A DNA stretch of 64,000 nucleotides from Pseudolabrys taiwanensis. Its GTDB lineage: Bacteria; Pseudomonadota; Alphaproteobacteria; Rhizobiales; Xanthobacteraceae. Below are positions 24,648 through 32,564 of this stretch, one piece after another; within the stretch, counting starts at the first letter, position 1; the number at the start of each line of letters is the position of its first letter. The stretch covers positions 1,116,001 through 1,180,000 of the forward strand of contig NZ_CP031417.1 of assembly GCF_003367395.1 (NCBI RefSeq), read 5' to 3'. A program made the translations under genes and the position numbers. The notes beneath the pieces are model-generated. The model did not search any database and had not been told where the DNA came from. It saw only the letters and a list, made by a program, of their open reading frames with translations.

Positions 24648-25865
24648 ATGCCGGACAAAAACACCCCCAATAGCGCCCAGGTGATCGTGGTCGGCGGCGG
24701 CCCCGCCGGCCTCACCGCCGCCCTTGCGCTGGCGCAGGGCGGCCTCGATACGGTTCTGGCCGGCAAGCGGCCGGACAGATCCGATAACCGCACCACCGCC
24801 CTGCTCGGCGGCTCCGTGACGGCCCTGGAGGCGCTCGGGGTCTGGGAACTCTGCGAGGAGAAGACGGCGCCGCTGCGCACCTTGCGCATCGTCGACGACA
24901 CCGGCCGGCTCTGGCGCGCCCCGGAGGCCAAGTTCGAGGCCTATGAACTCGAGCGCGACGCCTTCGGCCACAACATCGTCAACCAGGACCTCTTGGCGGC
25001 GCTCGAGCAGCGCGCCCGGGCTCTGCCCCATCTGCGGCTGATGGACGTCGCGGTTGTCGCGGTCGAGTCAGAAGCGGACGGCGTGGCCGTCACGCTGGAC
25101 AACGGCGAGGTGCTGCGGGCCCCCTTGGTGGTCGGCGCCGATGGCCGTGGCTCCCTGTGCCGAGAAGCCGCCGGCATCGACCTGCAAACCCGCCGCTATC
25201 CCCAGGTCGCCCTCACGGTCTGCTTGAAGCACTCCCGTGAACACTTGGAAACGTCGACGGAATTCCACACGCCGACCGGGCCCTTTACGCTCGTGCCGCT
25301 GCCCGGCAGGCGCTCGAGTCTGGTCTGGGTCTTGGACCCGATGGACGCCGAGGAACTGGCGGCGATGGACGACGATGCCCTTTCGGAGGAGATCGAGCAC
25401 GCCGCGCATTCAATCCTCGGCAAGGTCGAAGTCGAACCCGGCCGCGGCCTGTTTCCGCTGTCGGTCGCGACCGCGCGCAGCTTCGGTGCGCATCGCATCG
25501 CCCTCGTCGGCGAGGCCGCGCATGTGGTGCCGCCGATCGGCGCCCAGGGTCTGAACCTCGGCCTGCGCGATGCCGCCACCATTGCCGAGCTTGCCGTCGA
25601 TGCCGAGCGCCACGGCCGCGACATCGGCGGCGATGACGTACTCGCGGTCTACGAGCGTAAACGCCGCGGCGACGTGACGAGCCGGACCATGGCCATCAAC
25701 GCCCTCAACCGCACTTTGCTTTCGGACCTGTTGCCGGCGCAGGCGCTGCGCGGCCTCGGCGTCTACATGATCGACCGCATCGGCCCGTTGCGCCGTGCCG
25801 TCATGCGCGAAGGCATCGCCCCGCGTGGCGCGGAGCCAAGGCTGATGCGAGGGGAGATGCTTTGA
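24648..25865 (+). CDS. UbiH/UbiF-family FAD-dependent hydroxylase
   Basis: This 405-aa flavoprotein monooxygenase has an N-terminal GGGPAGLTAALALAQGG dinucleotide-binding motif, a DG-type motif VVGADGRGSLCREAAGI, and a second FAD motif with IALVGEAAHVVPPIGAQGLNLGLRDA, the UbiH/COQ6 signature. It most likely hydroxylates the ubiquinone precursor ring. The exact position on the ring (UbiH, UbiF, UbiI or UbiL type) cannot be told by eye. A slightly unusual GEAAH replaces GDAAH. The start is ATG 24648; a TTG immediately before is not needed. The gene is divergent from the DUF2182 gene. Confidence 0.9.
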   Translation: MPDKNTPNSAQVIVVGGGPAGLTAALALAQGGLDTVLAGKRPDRSDNRTTALLGGSVTALEALGVWELCEEKTAPLRTLRIVDDTGRLWRAPEAKFEAYELERDAFGHNIVNQDLLAALEQRARALPHLRLMDVAVVAVESEADGVAVTLDNGEVLRAPLVVGADGRGSLCREAAGIDLQTRRYPQVALTVCLKHSREHLETSTEFHTPTGPFTLVPLPGRRSSLVWVLDPMDAEELAAMDDDALSEEIEHAAHSILGKVEVEPGRGLFPLSVATARSFGAHRIALVGEAAHVVPPIGAQGLNLGLRDAATIAELAVDAERHGRDIGGDDVLAVYERKRRGDVTSRTMAINALNRTLLSDLLPAQALRGLGVYMIDRIGPLRRAVMREGIAPRGAEPRLMRGEML

Positions 25866-25872
25866 CTCTCCC

Positions 25873-25964
25873 GTCATGCCCGGCCTTGTGCCGGGCATCC
25901 ACGCCTTCCTTAGATGCGCTTCAACAAGCAGGTCGTGGATGGCCGGGACAAGCCCGGCCATGAC
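25873..25964. repeat. Long palindromic intergenic repeat (GTCATGCCCGG family)
   Basis: The element begins GTCATGCCCGGCCTTGTG and ends with ACAAGCCCGGCCATGAC. Internal CATCCACG and CGTGGATGG are also inverted, so the whole unit can fold into a long cruciform. It lies between the convergent UbiH-like and CoA-transferase genes. Related copies occur at 41220-41340 and, as a short form, at 19603-19625. Confidence 0.75.
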
Positions 25965-25970
25965 GAGTCA

Positions 25971-27050
25971 TCAGGGCGCCTTCTTCGTTCCCGGCTTCCC
26001 GCGAAACTGCGGCGCGATCGGAACCGGGATCGCCGGCAGTGTCTTGGCGTGACCGACCTCGACCTCATGCGCGAACAGGCCGCGTTCCACGAAATGCGGA
26101 TCGCGTAGCGCCTCCTCGAGCGGCGTGACGATGGTGGCGCAGCAATCGGCTTGCGCCAGCAGCGGGCGCCATTCGTCGGCGGTGCGCGCCGCGATCAACT
26201 TCGCAACGGCCTCGCGCGTGGCCTCAGGATCGCGCGTGTCGTCAACATAGTCCGGTGCAAGACCAATCGCCTGCGCGAAGGCGAGCCAGAACTTTTGCTC
26301 CAGCGCACCGCAGGCGACGATGCGGCCGTCTTTGGTCGGATAAAGCTGATAGCGCGGTGAGCCGCCGGCGAGCATCAACTCGCCCGGCTTCGGGAAGCGG
26401 CCGCTCGCCGCGCCCAGCGCCAGCGCGTACCAGCCGAAGGTGAACATCGCATCGGTCATGGCGATGTCGAGATGACAACCCTGCCCGCTTTGGTCGCGCG
26501 CCCGCAGCGCCAGGAGGATGTTGATCACCGCGGGAAAGCTGCCGCCGCCAATGTCGGCCGCCAGCATCGGCGGCACCACCGGACGCTCGATCGGCCCCGG
26601 CTGCAGATCGAGCAAGCCGGTCGCGGCGATGTAATTCAGATCGTGGCCGGCCTCATCGGCGCGCGGGCCTGCTTGGCCGTAGCCGGAGATCGAGCAATAG
26701 ATCAGCTTCCGATTGAGCGTGGCGACCTCGTCGTAGCCGAGGCCCAGCCGCGCCATCACGCCGGGACGAAACTGCTCGACGAGAATATCGGTGCGCGCGA
26801 TCAGCGGCTTGAGCTTCGCGCGATCGGCCTCGCTTTTCAGGTCGAGCGTCAGCCCTTGCTTGCCGCGATTGAGCAGCGCGTAGGCCGCACCCTCGCCGTC
26901 GAACTGCGGCGGAAAGCGGCGCATGTCCTCGCCGCCCGGCCGCTCGATCTTGATCACCTCGGCGCCGGCTTCCGCCAGCATCAAGGTCGCAAGCGGCCCC
27001 GGCAGCAACGTCGTGAAGTCCAGAACGAGCAGACCCGACAACGGCTGCAT
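25971..27050 (-). CDS. CaiB/BaiF family CoA-transferase
   Basis: This 359-aa family III CoA-transferase has the opening LSGLLVLDFTTLLPGPLATLMLAEAGAEV, then KIERPGGEDMR and LDLKSEADRAKLKPL. The catalytic aspartate is in GHDLNYIAATG. Members move CoA between acyl groups or racemise 2-methylacyl-CoAs. ATG 27050 is chosen; GTG 27059 would overlap the AEC transporter stop as GTGA and is equally possible. Position after an AEC carrier, and opposite a malyl-CoA-lyase-like gene, suggests activation of a dicarboxylate such as malate, but that is inference. Alpha-methylacyl-CoA racemase is the main alternative. Confidence 0.85.
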   Translation of the reverse strand: MQPLSGLLVLDFTTLLPGPLATLMLAEAGAEVIKIERPGGEDMRRFPPQFDGEGAAYALLNRGKQGLTLDLKSEADRAKLKPLIARTDILVEQFRPGVMARLGLGYDEVATLNRKLIYCSISGYGQAGPRADEAGHDLNYIAATGLLDLQPGPIERPVVPPMLAADIGGGSFPAVINILLALRARDQSGQGCHLDIAMTDAMFTFGWYALALGAASGRFPKPGELMLAGGSPRYQLYPTKDGRIVACGALEQKFWLAFAQAIGLAPDYVDDTRDPEATREAVAKLIAARTADEWRPLLAQADCCATIVTPLEEALRDPHFVERGLFAHEVEVGHAKTLPAIPVPIAPQFRGKPGTKKAP

Positions 27051-27055
27051 GCGCG

Positions 27056-28015
27056 TCACCACAACAAGGGCGGCAGGTTATGCGTCTTCACCAGCCACAT
27101 GACGCTGGTGAGCGTCACGACCGACACCAAGGTGCCGATCAGCACCGCGCTCGACGCCTGCTCGACCCAGGTGTCGTATTGGCGCGCGAACACGAACACA
27201 TTGAGCGCCGGCGGCAGCGCCGCCATCAGCACCGCGGCGTCGATCCAGGTCTTGTCGAACGGGCCGAACACGGACAGCATCACGAAAACGATGACCGGGT
27301 GCAGCGTGAGTTTCACCAGCACCAGGAACGGCACTTCCCACGGCATCTTCTTCAGCGGTCGCAGCGCCACGGTGACGCCCAAGGTGAACAGCGCGCAGGG
27401 CGCGGCGGCATTCTGCAAGAACTGCAGGAGGCGGTCGAGCGCGACCGGCGGCTCGAAATGGATCGCCGCCGACGCCACGCCGGCGGCCGTCGACAGCACC
27501 AGCGGATGCGTGACGATGCGCTTGAGCACGTCGAAGGCGGTGGCGCCGATGCTCGACTGCTGCGGATTGGCGAGCGCCATCATGAACGGCACCAGCGAGA
27601 ACAGCAGCAGTGTGTCGAAGCAGAAGATCAGCGCCACGGGTCCGGCCGCCTGCGCGCCGAGCGTCGCCAGCGCGAGACCCGGCCCCATGTAGCCGATATT
27701 GCCGTAGCCGCCGGCAAGGCCCGCAATGGTCGCCTCCGCGATGCTGCGGTGGCGCAGCGCCATGCCGATCGCGAAGGAAATGACGAAGGCGCAGAAGGTC
27801 GAGAGCGTGGTCGCGATGACGAACTCGATGCGGGCAAGCTGCTCCAGCGGCGTCTGCGCCAGGATGCGGAAGAACAGCGCCGGCAGCGTGACGTAGATGA
27901 TGAAGAAATTCATCCAACCCAGCGCCGTGTCCGGGATTTGCTTGAGCTTGCCGCAGACGAAACCGACGAGGATCAGGCCGAAGAACGGCAGCGCTAAATT
28001 GACGACGTCGAGCAT
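27056..28015 (-). CDS. AEC-family transporter
   Basis: This 319-aa membrane protein with about ten helices fits the auxin efflux carrier family. N-terminal LALPFFGLILVGFVCGKL, the GGYGNIGYMGPGLALATLG region with the conserved N(I/V)GYMG, and ALPPALNVFVFARQY are typical. Bacterial members include malonate and malate carriers (MdcF and MleP types). Its stop codon overlaps possible GTG starts of the CoA-transferase gene, so the two are expressed together. The neighbouring CoA genes support an organic-acid substrate. Confidence 0.88.
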   Translation of the reverse strand: MLDVVNLALPFFGLILVGFVCGKLKQIPDTALGWMNFFIIYVTLPALFFRILAQTPLEQLARIEFVIATTLSTFCAFVISFAIGMALRHRSIAEATIAGLAGGYGNIGYMGPGLALATLGAQAAGPVALIFCFDTLLLFSLVPFMMALANPQQSSIGATAFDVLKRIVTHPLVLSTAAGVASAAIHFEPPVALDRLLQFLQNAAAPCALFTLGVTVALRPLKKMPWEVPFLVLVKLTLHPVIVFVMLSVFGPFDKTWIDAAVLMAALPPALNVFVFARQYDTWVEQASSAVLIGTLVSVVTLTSVMWLVKTHNLPPLLW

Positions 28016-28151
28016 GCGCGGAAGGTCCCGGCCGGCCCCCGGGCCGGTAGTGTCGCCACGTCCTAGCTAGTTCGTCGCTACTTCCTAGCTACTTGGCGTG
28101 GCCTTTGCATTCCTCTAAACGGCAGGCTTGCGTTTTGGAAGGACCTCACCG

Positions 28152-29201
28152 GTGAAGCTTCCCCGCCAGTTTTTCGCCCCCCTCGCCATCGGCGCCCCGG
28201 CCCCCTTGCGTGAGCTGCCGGTGCGGCTGGAGCGCATGATCCACTTCGTGCCGCCGCACATGGAAAAGCTGCGGGCGCGCGTGCCGGAGATGGTCAAACA
28301 GGTCGACGTGGTGCTCGGCAACCTCGAAGACGCCATCCCGGTCGAGGCCAAGGCGGCTGCCCGGGCCGGCTTCATCGCGATGGCGAAGGCGACCGATTTC
28401 GGCGCCACCGGGCTGTGGACGCGCATCAACGCGCTCAATTCGCCCTGGGTGCTGGACGACGTGACCGAGATCGTCGGCGCCGTCGGCGACAAGCTCGACG
28501 TCATCATGCTGCCCAAGGTCGATGGGCCGTGGGACATCCACTATCTCGATCAGTTGCTGGCGCAGCTCGAGGCGCGCCACCAGATCAAGAAGCCGATCCT
28601 CATCCACGCCATCCTGGAGACGGCGCAGGGCGTCAATAATGTCGAGGCGATCGCGTCGGCGTCGCCGCGCATGCACGGCATGAGCCTCGGCCCGGCCGAC
28701 CTTGCCGCCTCGCGGGCGATGAAGACGACGCGCGTCGGCGGCGGACACCCGGAGTACAAGGTCCTGGCCGATGCCGCACCGGCTACGCCCGACGCCCCCC
28801 GCGCCGCCTATCAGCAGGATCTCTGGCACTACACCACCGCCAAGATGGTCGACGCCTGCGCCGCCGCTGGCATCAAGGCCTTCTACGGCCCATTCGGCGA
28901 TTTCGCCGACCTCGCCGCCTGCGAGGCCCAATTCCGCAATGCCTTCCTCATGGGGTGCCTGGGCGCCTGGACGCTGCACCCGTCGCAGATCGCCATCGCC
29001 AAGAACGTATTCTCGCCCGATCCGGCCGAGGTCGCCTTCGCCAAGAAGATCGTCGAGGCCATGCCCGACGGCGCGGGCGCCGTCATGATCGACGGCAAGA
29101 TGCAGGACGACGCCACCTGGAAACAGGCCAAGGTGTTGCTGGACCTCGCTAAATTGGTCGCGGCCAAGGACCCGGAGATGGGCGCGCGATATGGGCTGTA
29201 G
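28152..29201 (+). CDS. HpcH/HpaI aldolase/CitE-family lyase, malyl-CoA-lyase-like
   Basis: This 349-aa protein of the HpcH/CitE superfamily has [15 protein letters not shown] (metal-binding Glu/Asp region), [12 protein letters not shown], and [15 protein letters not shown] followed by [18 protein letters not shown]-terminal [13 protein letters not shown] matches the CoA-ester lyases, where this part closes over the substrate. The order is that of L-malyl-CoA/beta-methylmalyl-CoA lyase or citramalyl-CoA lyase. GTG 28152 is chosen because GGAAGGA lies 8 bases upstream; no ATG is suitable. It is divergent from the AEC-CoA-transferase pair. Together they could import, activate and cleave malate-type acids. 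Confidence 0.82.
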   Translation: MKLPRQFFAPLAIGAPAPLRELPVRLERMIHFVPPHMEKLRARVPEMVKQVDVVLGNLEDAIPVEAKAAARAGFIAMAKATDFGATGLWTRINALNSPWVLDDVTEIVGAVGDKLDVIMLPKVDGPWDIHYLDQLLAQLEARHQIKKPILIHAILETAQGVNNVEAIASASPRMHGMSLGPADLAASRAMKTTRVGGGHPEYKVLADAAPATPDAPRAAYQQDLWHYTTAKMVDACAAAGIKAFYGPFGDFADLAACEAQFRNAFLMGCLGAWTLHPSQIAIAKNVFSPDPAEVAFAKKIVEAMPDGAGAVMIDGKMQDDATWKQAKVLLDLAKLVAAKDPEMGARYGL

Positions 29202-29243
29202 CCGTCTAGCGCCCGCCACGATGTTGGACTATCTGGTGTGGCC

Positions 29244-29576
29244 ATGAGCAAGATGCGCAACGCCAAGTTCAATATCGGTCAGGTGGTCAAGCACCGCCTG
29301 TTCTCGTTCCGTGGCGTGATTTTCGACATCGATCCGGTGTTCAACAACACCGAGGAGTGGTGGGAGTCCATTCCGGCGGAGATCCGGCCGAGCAAGGACC
29401 AGCCGTTCTATCATCTGTATGCCGAGAACGACGAGACGGAATACGTCGCCTACGTCTCGGAGCAGAACCTGCTGCCCGACAATTCCGGCAAGCCGGTCCG
29501 TCATCCCGATATCGCCGACGTCTTCGATTGGGACGATGACGGCGGCTACATCCCGCGCGACAGCCAGCTGCATTGA
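29244..29576 (+). CDS. hspQ: Heat shock protein HspQ
   Basis: This 110-aa protein of the HspQ/YccV family opens with AKFNIGQVVKHRLFSFRGVIFDIDP and contains ESIPAEIRPSKDQPFYHLYAEN and YVSEQNLLPD, all diagnostic. In enterobacteria HspQ modulates Lon protease specificity and binds hemimethylated DNA. ATG 29244 is used; ATG 29253 is also possible. It is monocistronic, and its 3' side holds a dispersed repeat and the ialB terminator. Confidence 0.92.
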   Translation: MSKMRNAKFNIGQVVKHRLFSFRGVIFDIDPVFNNTEEWWESIPAEIRPSKDQPFYHLYAENDETEYVAYVSEQNLLPDNSGKPVRHPDIADVFDWDDDGGYIPRDSQLH

Positions 29577-29606
29577 CCGACACTCAGCCCTTCATTCCGA
29601 GCTAGT

Positions 29607-29655
29607 CCCGTCATCCTGAGGTGGCGGCCGAAGGCCGCCCTCGAAGGGCGACGGG
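29607..29655. repeat. Dispersed palindromic repeat (TCATCCTGAGG family)
   Basis: CCCGTC (29607-29612) and GACGGG (29650-29655) bracket TCATCCTGAGGTGG, a central hairpin with GGCGGCC/GGCCGCC arms around GAA, and CCTCGAAGGG. It is the most compact copy of the family also present at 7276-7368 and 37233-37331. It sits between the convergent hspQ and ialB genes. Confidence 0.75.
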
Positions 29656-29671
29656 TCCAACGAAAAACGAA

Positions 29672-29697
29672 AAAGGCGCGGCCGAAGCCGCGCCTTT
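29672..29697 (-). terminator. Strong intrinsic terminator of ialB
   Basis: Perfect 11-base arms (AAAGGCGCGGC and GCCGCGCCTTT) enclose a four-base loop that reads TTCG on the leftward strand, a very stable tetraloop. The leftward transcript then runs into TTTTTCGTTTTTCG. It lies 25 bases beyond the ialB stop codon. Confidence 0.9.
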
Positions 29698-29721
29698 CGC
29701 ATTTCGATCGCGTCGAAGCGC

Positions 29722-30474
29722 TTACTTCTTCTGCGCGGGAGCCGCCGGCGCAGCCGGGGCGGCGGAACCCTGCGCGCCTTCCAGCTTCTTGCGCGCTTCG
29801 TCGGCTTTCTTCTGCAGCTCTTCCTGCAGCTTGCGCTGCTGCTCTTCGAACGCCTTCGGATCGGTCGGCGGACCGTCATAAGCCTTGGCGAAATCGTTCA
29901 GCGGCAGCGGCAGGCTGATCGGCGTGCCCTGCATGTTGATCGCCTGAACGACGATGTTCTGACCCTTCTTCATCTTGGCGATCAGATCGTCGGTGACCGG
30001 ATAATCGGCCATGCAGCCGACCGGGAAGCAGATCTTGTAGGGCGACTGCTGCGGCTGGTTCTGGTCGATGATCACGCGTGTGCCGTGCGCGAGCTGCATG
30101 CCGAGCGGAACGGTAATCCGCAGCACCTTCTGCTCGCCTTCCGGCTCGAAGAGCTGCACGATCGCGACCGGCATGCCGTTTTCGAGACGGCCGTCCTTGG
30201 TGACGACGCAGACCTGCTTGCCGCCGGTGTCCGGACCCTTGCCGCAGACCTTCATCCAGGGCGAGTACATCAGCTGCGGCTGATCGCCGGCCTGTTGCTG
30301 CGGCGCTTGAGCGGGCTGCTGTGGCTGCGCGGCCGGTGCCGCGGGGCGGCCCGCCGGCGGCTTCTGCGCCTGAGCAAATGCACCCGGCGCGGCGACGGCC
30401 AGAAGGCCGGCGGCAGCCAAAGTGACGGTCAACGCCCGACCCAGCGGCCGGGCCGATGCGATCCGATGATCCAT
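29722..30474 (-). CDS. Invasion-associated locus B (IalB) family protein
   Basis: This 250-aa protein has a signal peptide (residues 1-35, ending GAFAQA), a Pro/Gln/Ala-rich linker (PAAPAAQPQQPAQAPQQQ), and the IalB domain from about residue 65 to 190. The IalB part includes SPWMKVCGK, KQVCVVTK, VPLGMQLAHGTRVIID and YKICFPVGCMADYPV, with four cysteines that likely form two disulfides. The C-terminus adds a charged coiled coil (EEQQRKLQEELQKKADEARKKL) and an Ala/Pro tail. Periplasmic or outer-membrane location is expected. IalB was named in Bartonella invasion, but the family is general in Hyphomicrobiales. A strong terminator follows. Confidence 0.92.
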   Translation of the reverse strand: MDHRIASARPLGRALTVTLAAAGLLAVAAPGAFAQAQKPPAGRPAAPAAQPQQPAQAPQQQAGDQPQLMYSPWMKVCGKGPDTGGKQVCVVTKDGRLENGMPVAIVQLFEPEGEQKVLRITVPLGMQLAHGTRVIIDQNQPQQSPYKICFPVGCMADYPVTDDLIAKMKKGQNIVVQAINMQGTPISLPLPLNDFAKAYDGPPTDPKAFEEQQRKLQEELQKKADEARKKLEGAQGSAAPAAPAAPAQKK

Positions 30475-30706
30475 TGCGTAATCCTTATGTTCTTAACTCG
30501 CCCGGAGGCCGTGCGCGGACCCTCGGCCGGTCGCCCTCAGCCGGCTCTCTCCGTGCCAAATACGGCGGGAGCGTGACCCCTCAGGCCCGCAGCCTGATAG
30601 CCGAATTCCGTCCCGCGATAAAGCCACGAATGGGGCGAAAATGACCATTCGCCAGCGGCCCCTGTGATAAATTCGGACCATCGGAAACGAATCGCAATCG
30701 ACCCTC

Positions 30707-32554
30707 GTGTACGCGCTCGATCTCCTCTCCAAGGATGCGGCGCCGTGGCATTTGTCGCGGCGCACAGTCGTGCTCGGGACGCTGGCGGCGGCCTGTCCGT
30801 TCGGTGGCGTCGCCGCCTCGCCGCGCGCGAACCATGCCATCGCGATGCACGGCGCGCCGGCTTGGCCCTCGGACTTTTCCGCGCCGACTTACGCCAATCC
30901 GGCGGCGCCGAAAGGCGGCCAGCTCGTTCAAGGCGTGCTCGGTACATTTGACAGTCTCAATCCGTTCATCGTGAAGGGCATCCCGGCCGCCTATATGCGC
31001 GGCTATGTGATCGAGAGCCTGCTTGCGCGCGGCTATGACGAGCCGTTCACGCTCTATGGATTGCTGGCCGAGAGCGTCGAGACGGACGACGCGCGGACCT
31101 ACGTCACGTTTCGGCTCAACCCCGCGGCACGCTTTGCCGACGGCAGACCGGTGACGCCGGCCGACATCATCTTTTCCTGGGAGACCTTGCGCGATCGCGG
31201 CCGCCCCAACTTCCGGCTCTATTATGCCAAGGCGAGCAAGGTGGAAGCGCTCGACGAGCGCACCGTGCGCTTCGATCTGTCGGCCGCGGACGATCGCGAA
31301 CTGCCGCTGATCATCGGGCTGATGCCGATCATCGCGAAACATGCCGTCGATCCGGCGACGTTCGAGGATACGAGCTTTACGCCCCTCCTCGGCAGCGGTC
31401 CTTACACGGTGAGCGCCGTGCGGCCCGGCGAGAGCGTGACCTTCAAGCGCAACCCGAACTATTGGGGCCGCGATCTGCCGATCAACCGCGGCCTGTGGAA
31501 TTTCGATCAGATCCGCGTCGATTACTATCGCGACGGCAACACGCATTTCGAAGCCTTCAAGAAAGGTCTCTACGACGTGCGTGTCGAGACTGATCCCGGG
31601 CGCTGGCGGACGGCTTACGATTTTCCCGCGCTGCGGGATGGCCGCGCGCTCAAGGAGGAATTCCCCTACGGTCTGCCCAAGGGCATGCAGGGCCTCACCT
31701 TCAACACGCGCCGGCCGCTCTTTGCCGATGTGCGCGTGCGCGAGGCCTTGCTCCAACTCTTCGATTTCGAGTGGATCAATCACACCTATTTCTTCGATCT
31801 CTATAAGCGCACGGCCAGCTATTTCGACGGCTGCGATCTCTCCGCCCACGGCCATCCGGCGAATGCGCGTGAGCGCGAACTGCTCGCGCCGTTCCCCGGC
31901 ACGGTGCGCGACGACATCATGCAGGGCACCTGGGCGCCGCCGGTGACCGACGGCTCGGGACGCGACCGTTCGACGTTACGGCGGGCCTTCGCGTTGTTCG
32001 CCGAGGCAGGCTACGCCCTCAAAGGCACCGAACTCGTGCACAAGGCAAGCGGCCGGCCTTTCAGTTTCGAAATCCTCACGACGACGCGCGATCAGGAGCG
32101 GCTCGCGCTCGCTTATAGCCGCAGCCTCAAGCGTGCCGGCATCGAGGCGCGAGTGCGCACGGTGGACGCGACGCAATTCGAGCGGCGGCGCATCGCCTTC
32201 GATTTCGACATGATGGAATATCGTTGGGAGCAATCGCTCTCCCCCGGCAACGAACAGTTCTTCTATTGGGGCTCGGCGGCGGCCGATCAACAAGGCAGCC
32301 GCAATTACATGGGCGTCAAATCGAAAGCCGTGGACACCATGATCGCCGCGATGCTCAGCGCCACGACGCGCGAGGACTTCGTCGCGGCGACGCGCGCGCT
32401 CGATCGCGTGCTGCTGTCGGGCTTCTATGTAATCCCGCTTTACTATCCGCCGGTGCAATGGGTCGCGCGCTGGTCGAAGATCGCGCATCCCGAGCGCACG
32501 TCGCTGTTCGGCTATTTGCCGGAGACGTGGTGGGCGAAGGGGGCCGTGCAATGA
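30707..32554 (+). CDS. YejA-like peptide ABC-transporter substrate-binding protein
   Basis: This 615-aa SBP_bac_5 family protein resembles YejA, the microcin C/oligopeptide-binding type: HAIAMHGAPAWPSDF near the mature start, FDSLNPFIVKGIPAA, PVTPADIIFSWETLRDRGRPNF, and RWRTAYDFPALRDGR. The N-terminus carries a twin-arginine sequence (LSRRTVVLGTLAAAC, R18-R19), suggesting Tat export. GTG 30707 is the likely start, but no Shine-Dalgarno sequence is visible. No permease or ATPase gene is next to it, so it is an orphan binding protein or shares a distant YejBEF transporter. The gene ends 10 bases before an adenylate-forming-type gene. Confidence 0.88.
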   Translation: MYALDLLSKDAAPWHLSRRTVVLGTLAAACPFGGVAASPRANHAIAMHGAPAWPSDFSAPTYANPAAPKGGQLVQGVLGTFDSLNPFIVKGIPAAYMRGYVIESLLARGYDEPFTLYGLLAESVETDDARTYVTFRLNPAARFADGRPVTPADIIFSWETLRDRGRPNFRLYYAKASKVEALDERTVRFDLSAADDRELPLIIGLMPIIAKHAVDPATFEDTSFTPLLGSGPYTVSAVRPGESVTFKRNPNYWGRDLPINRGLWNFDQIRVDYYRDGNTHFEAFKKGLYDVRVETDPGRWRTAYDFPALRDGRALKEEFPYGLPKGMQGLTFNTRRPLFADVRVREALLQLFDFEWINHTYFFDLYKRTASYFDGCDLSAHGHPANARERELLAPFPGTVRDDIMQGTWAPPVTDGSGRDRSTLRRAFALFAEAGYALKGTELVHKASGRPFSFEILTTTRDQERLALAYSRSLKRAGIEARVRTVDATQFERRRIAFDFDMMEYRWEQSLSPGNEQFFYWGSAAADQQGSRNYMGVKSKAVDTMIAAMLSATTREDFVAATRALDRVLLSGFYVIPLYYPPVQWVARWSKIAHPERTSLFGYLPETWWAKGAVQ

Positions 32555-32564
32555 GGGTGTCCGC

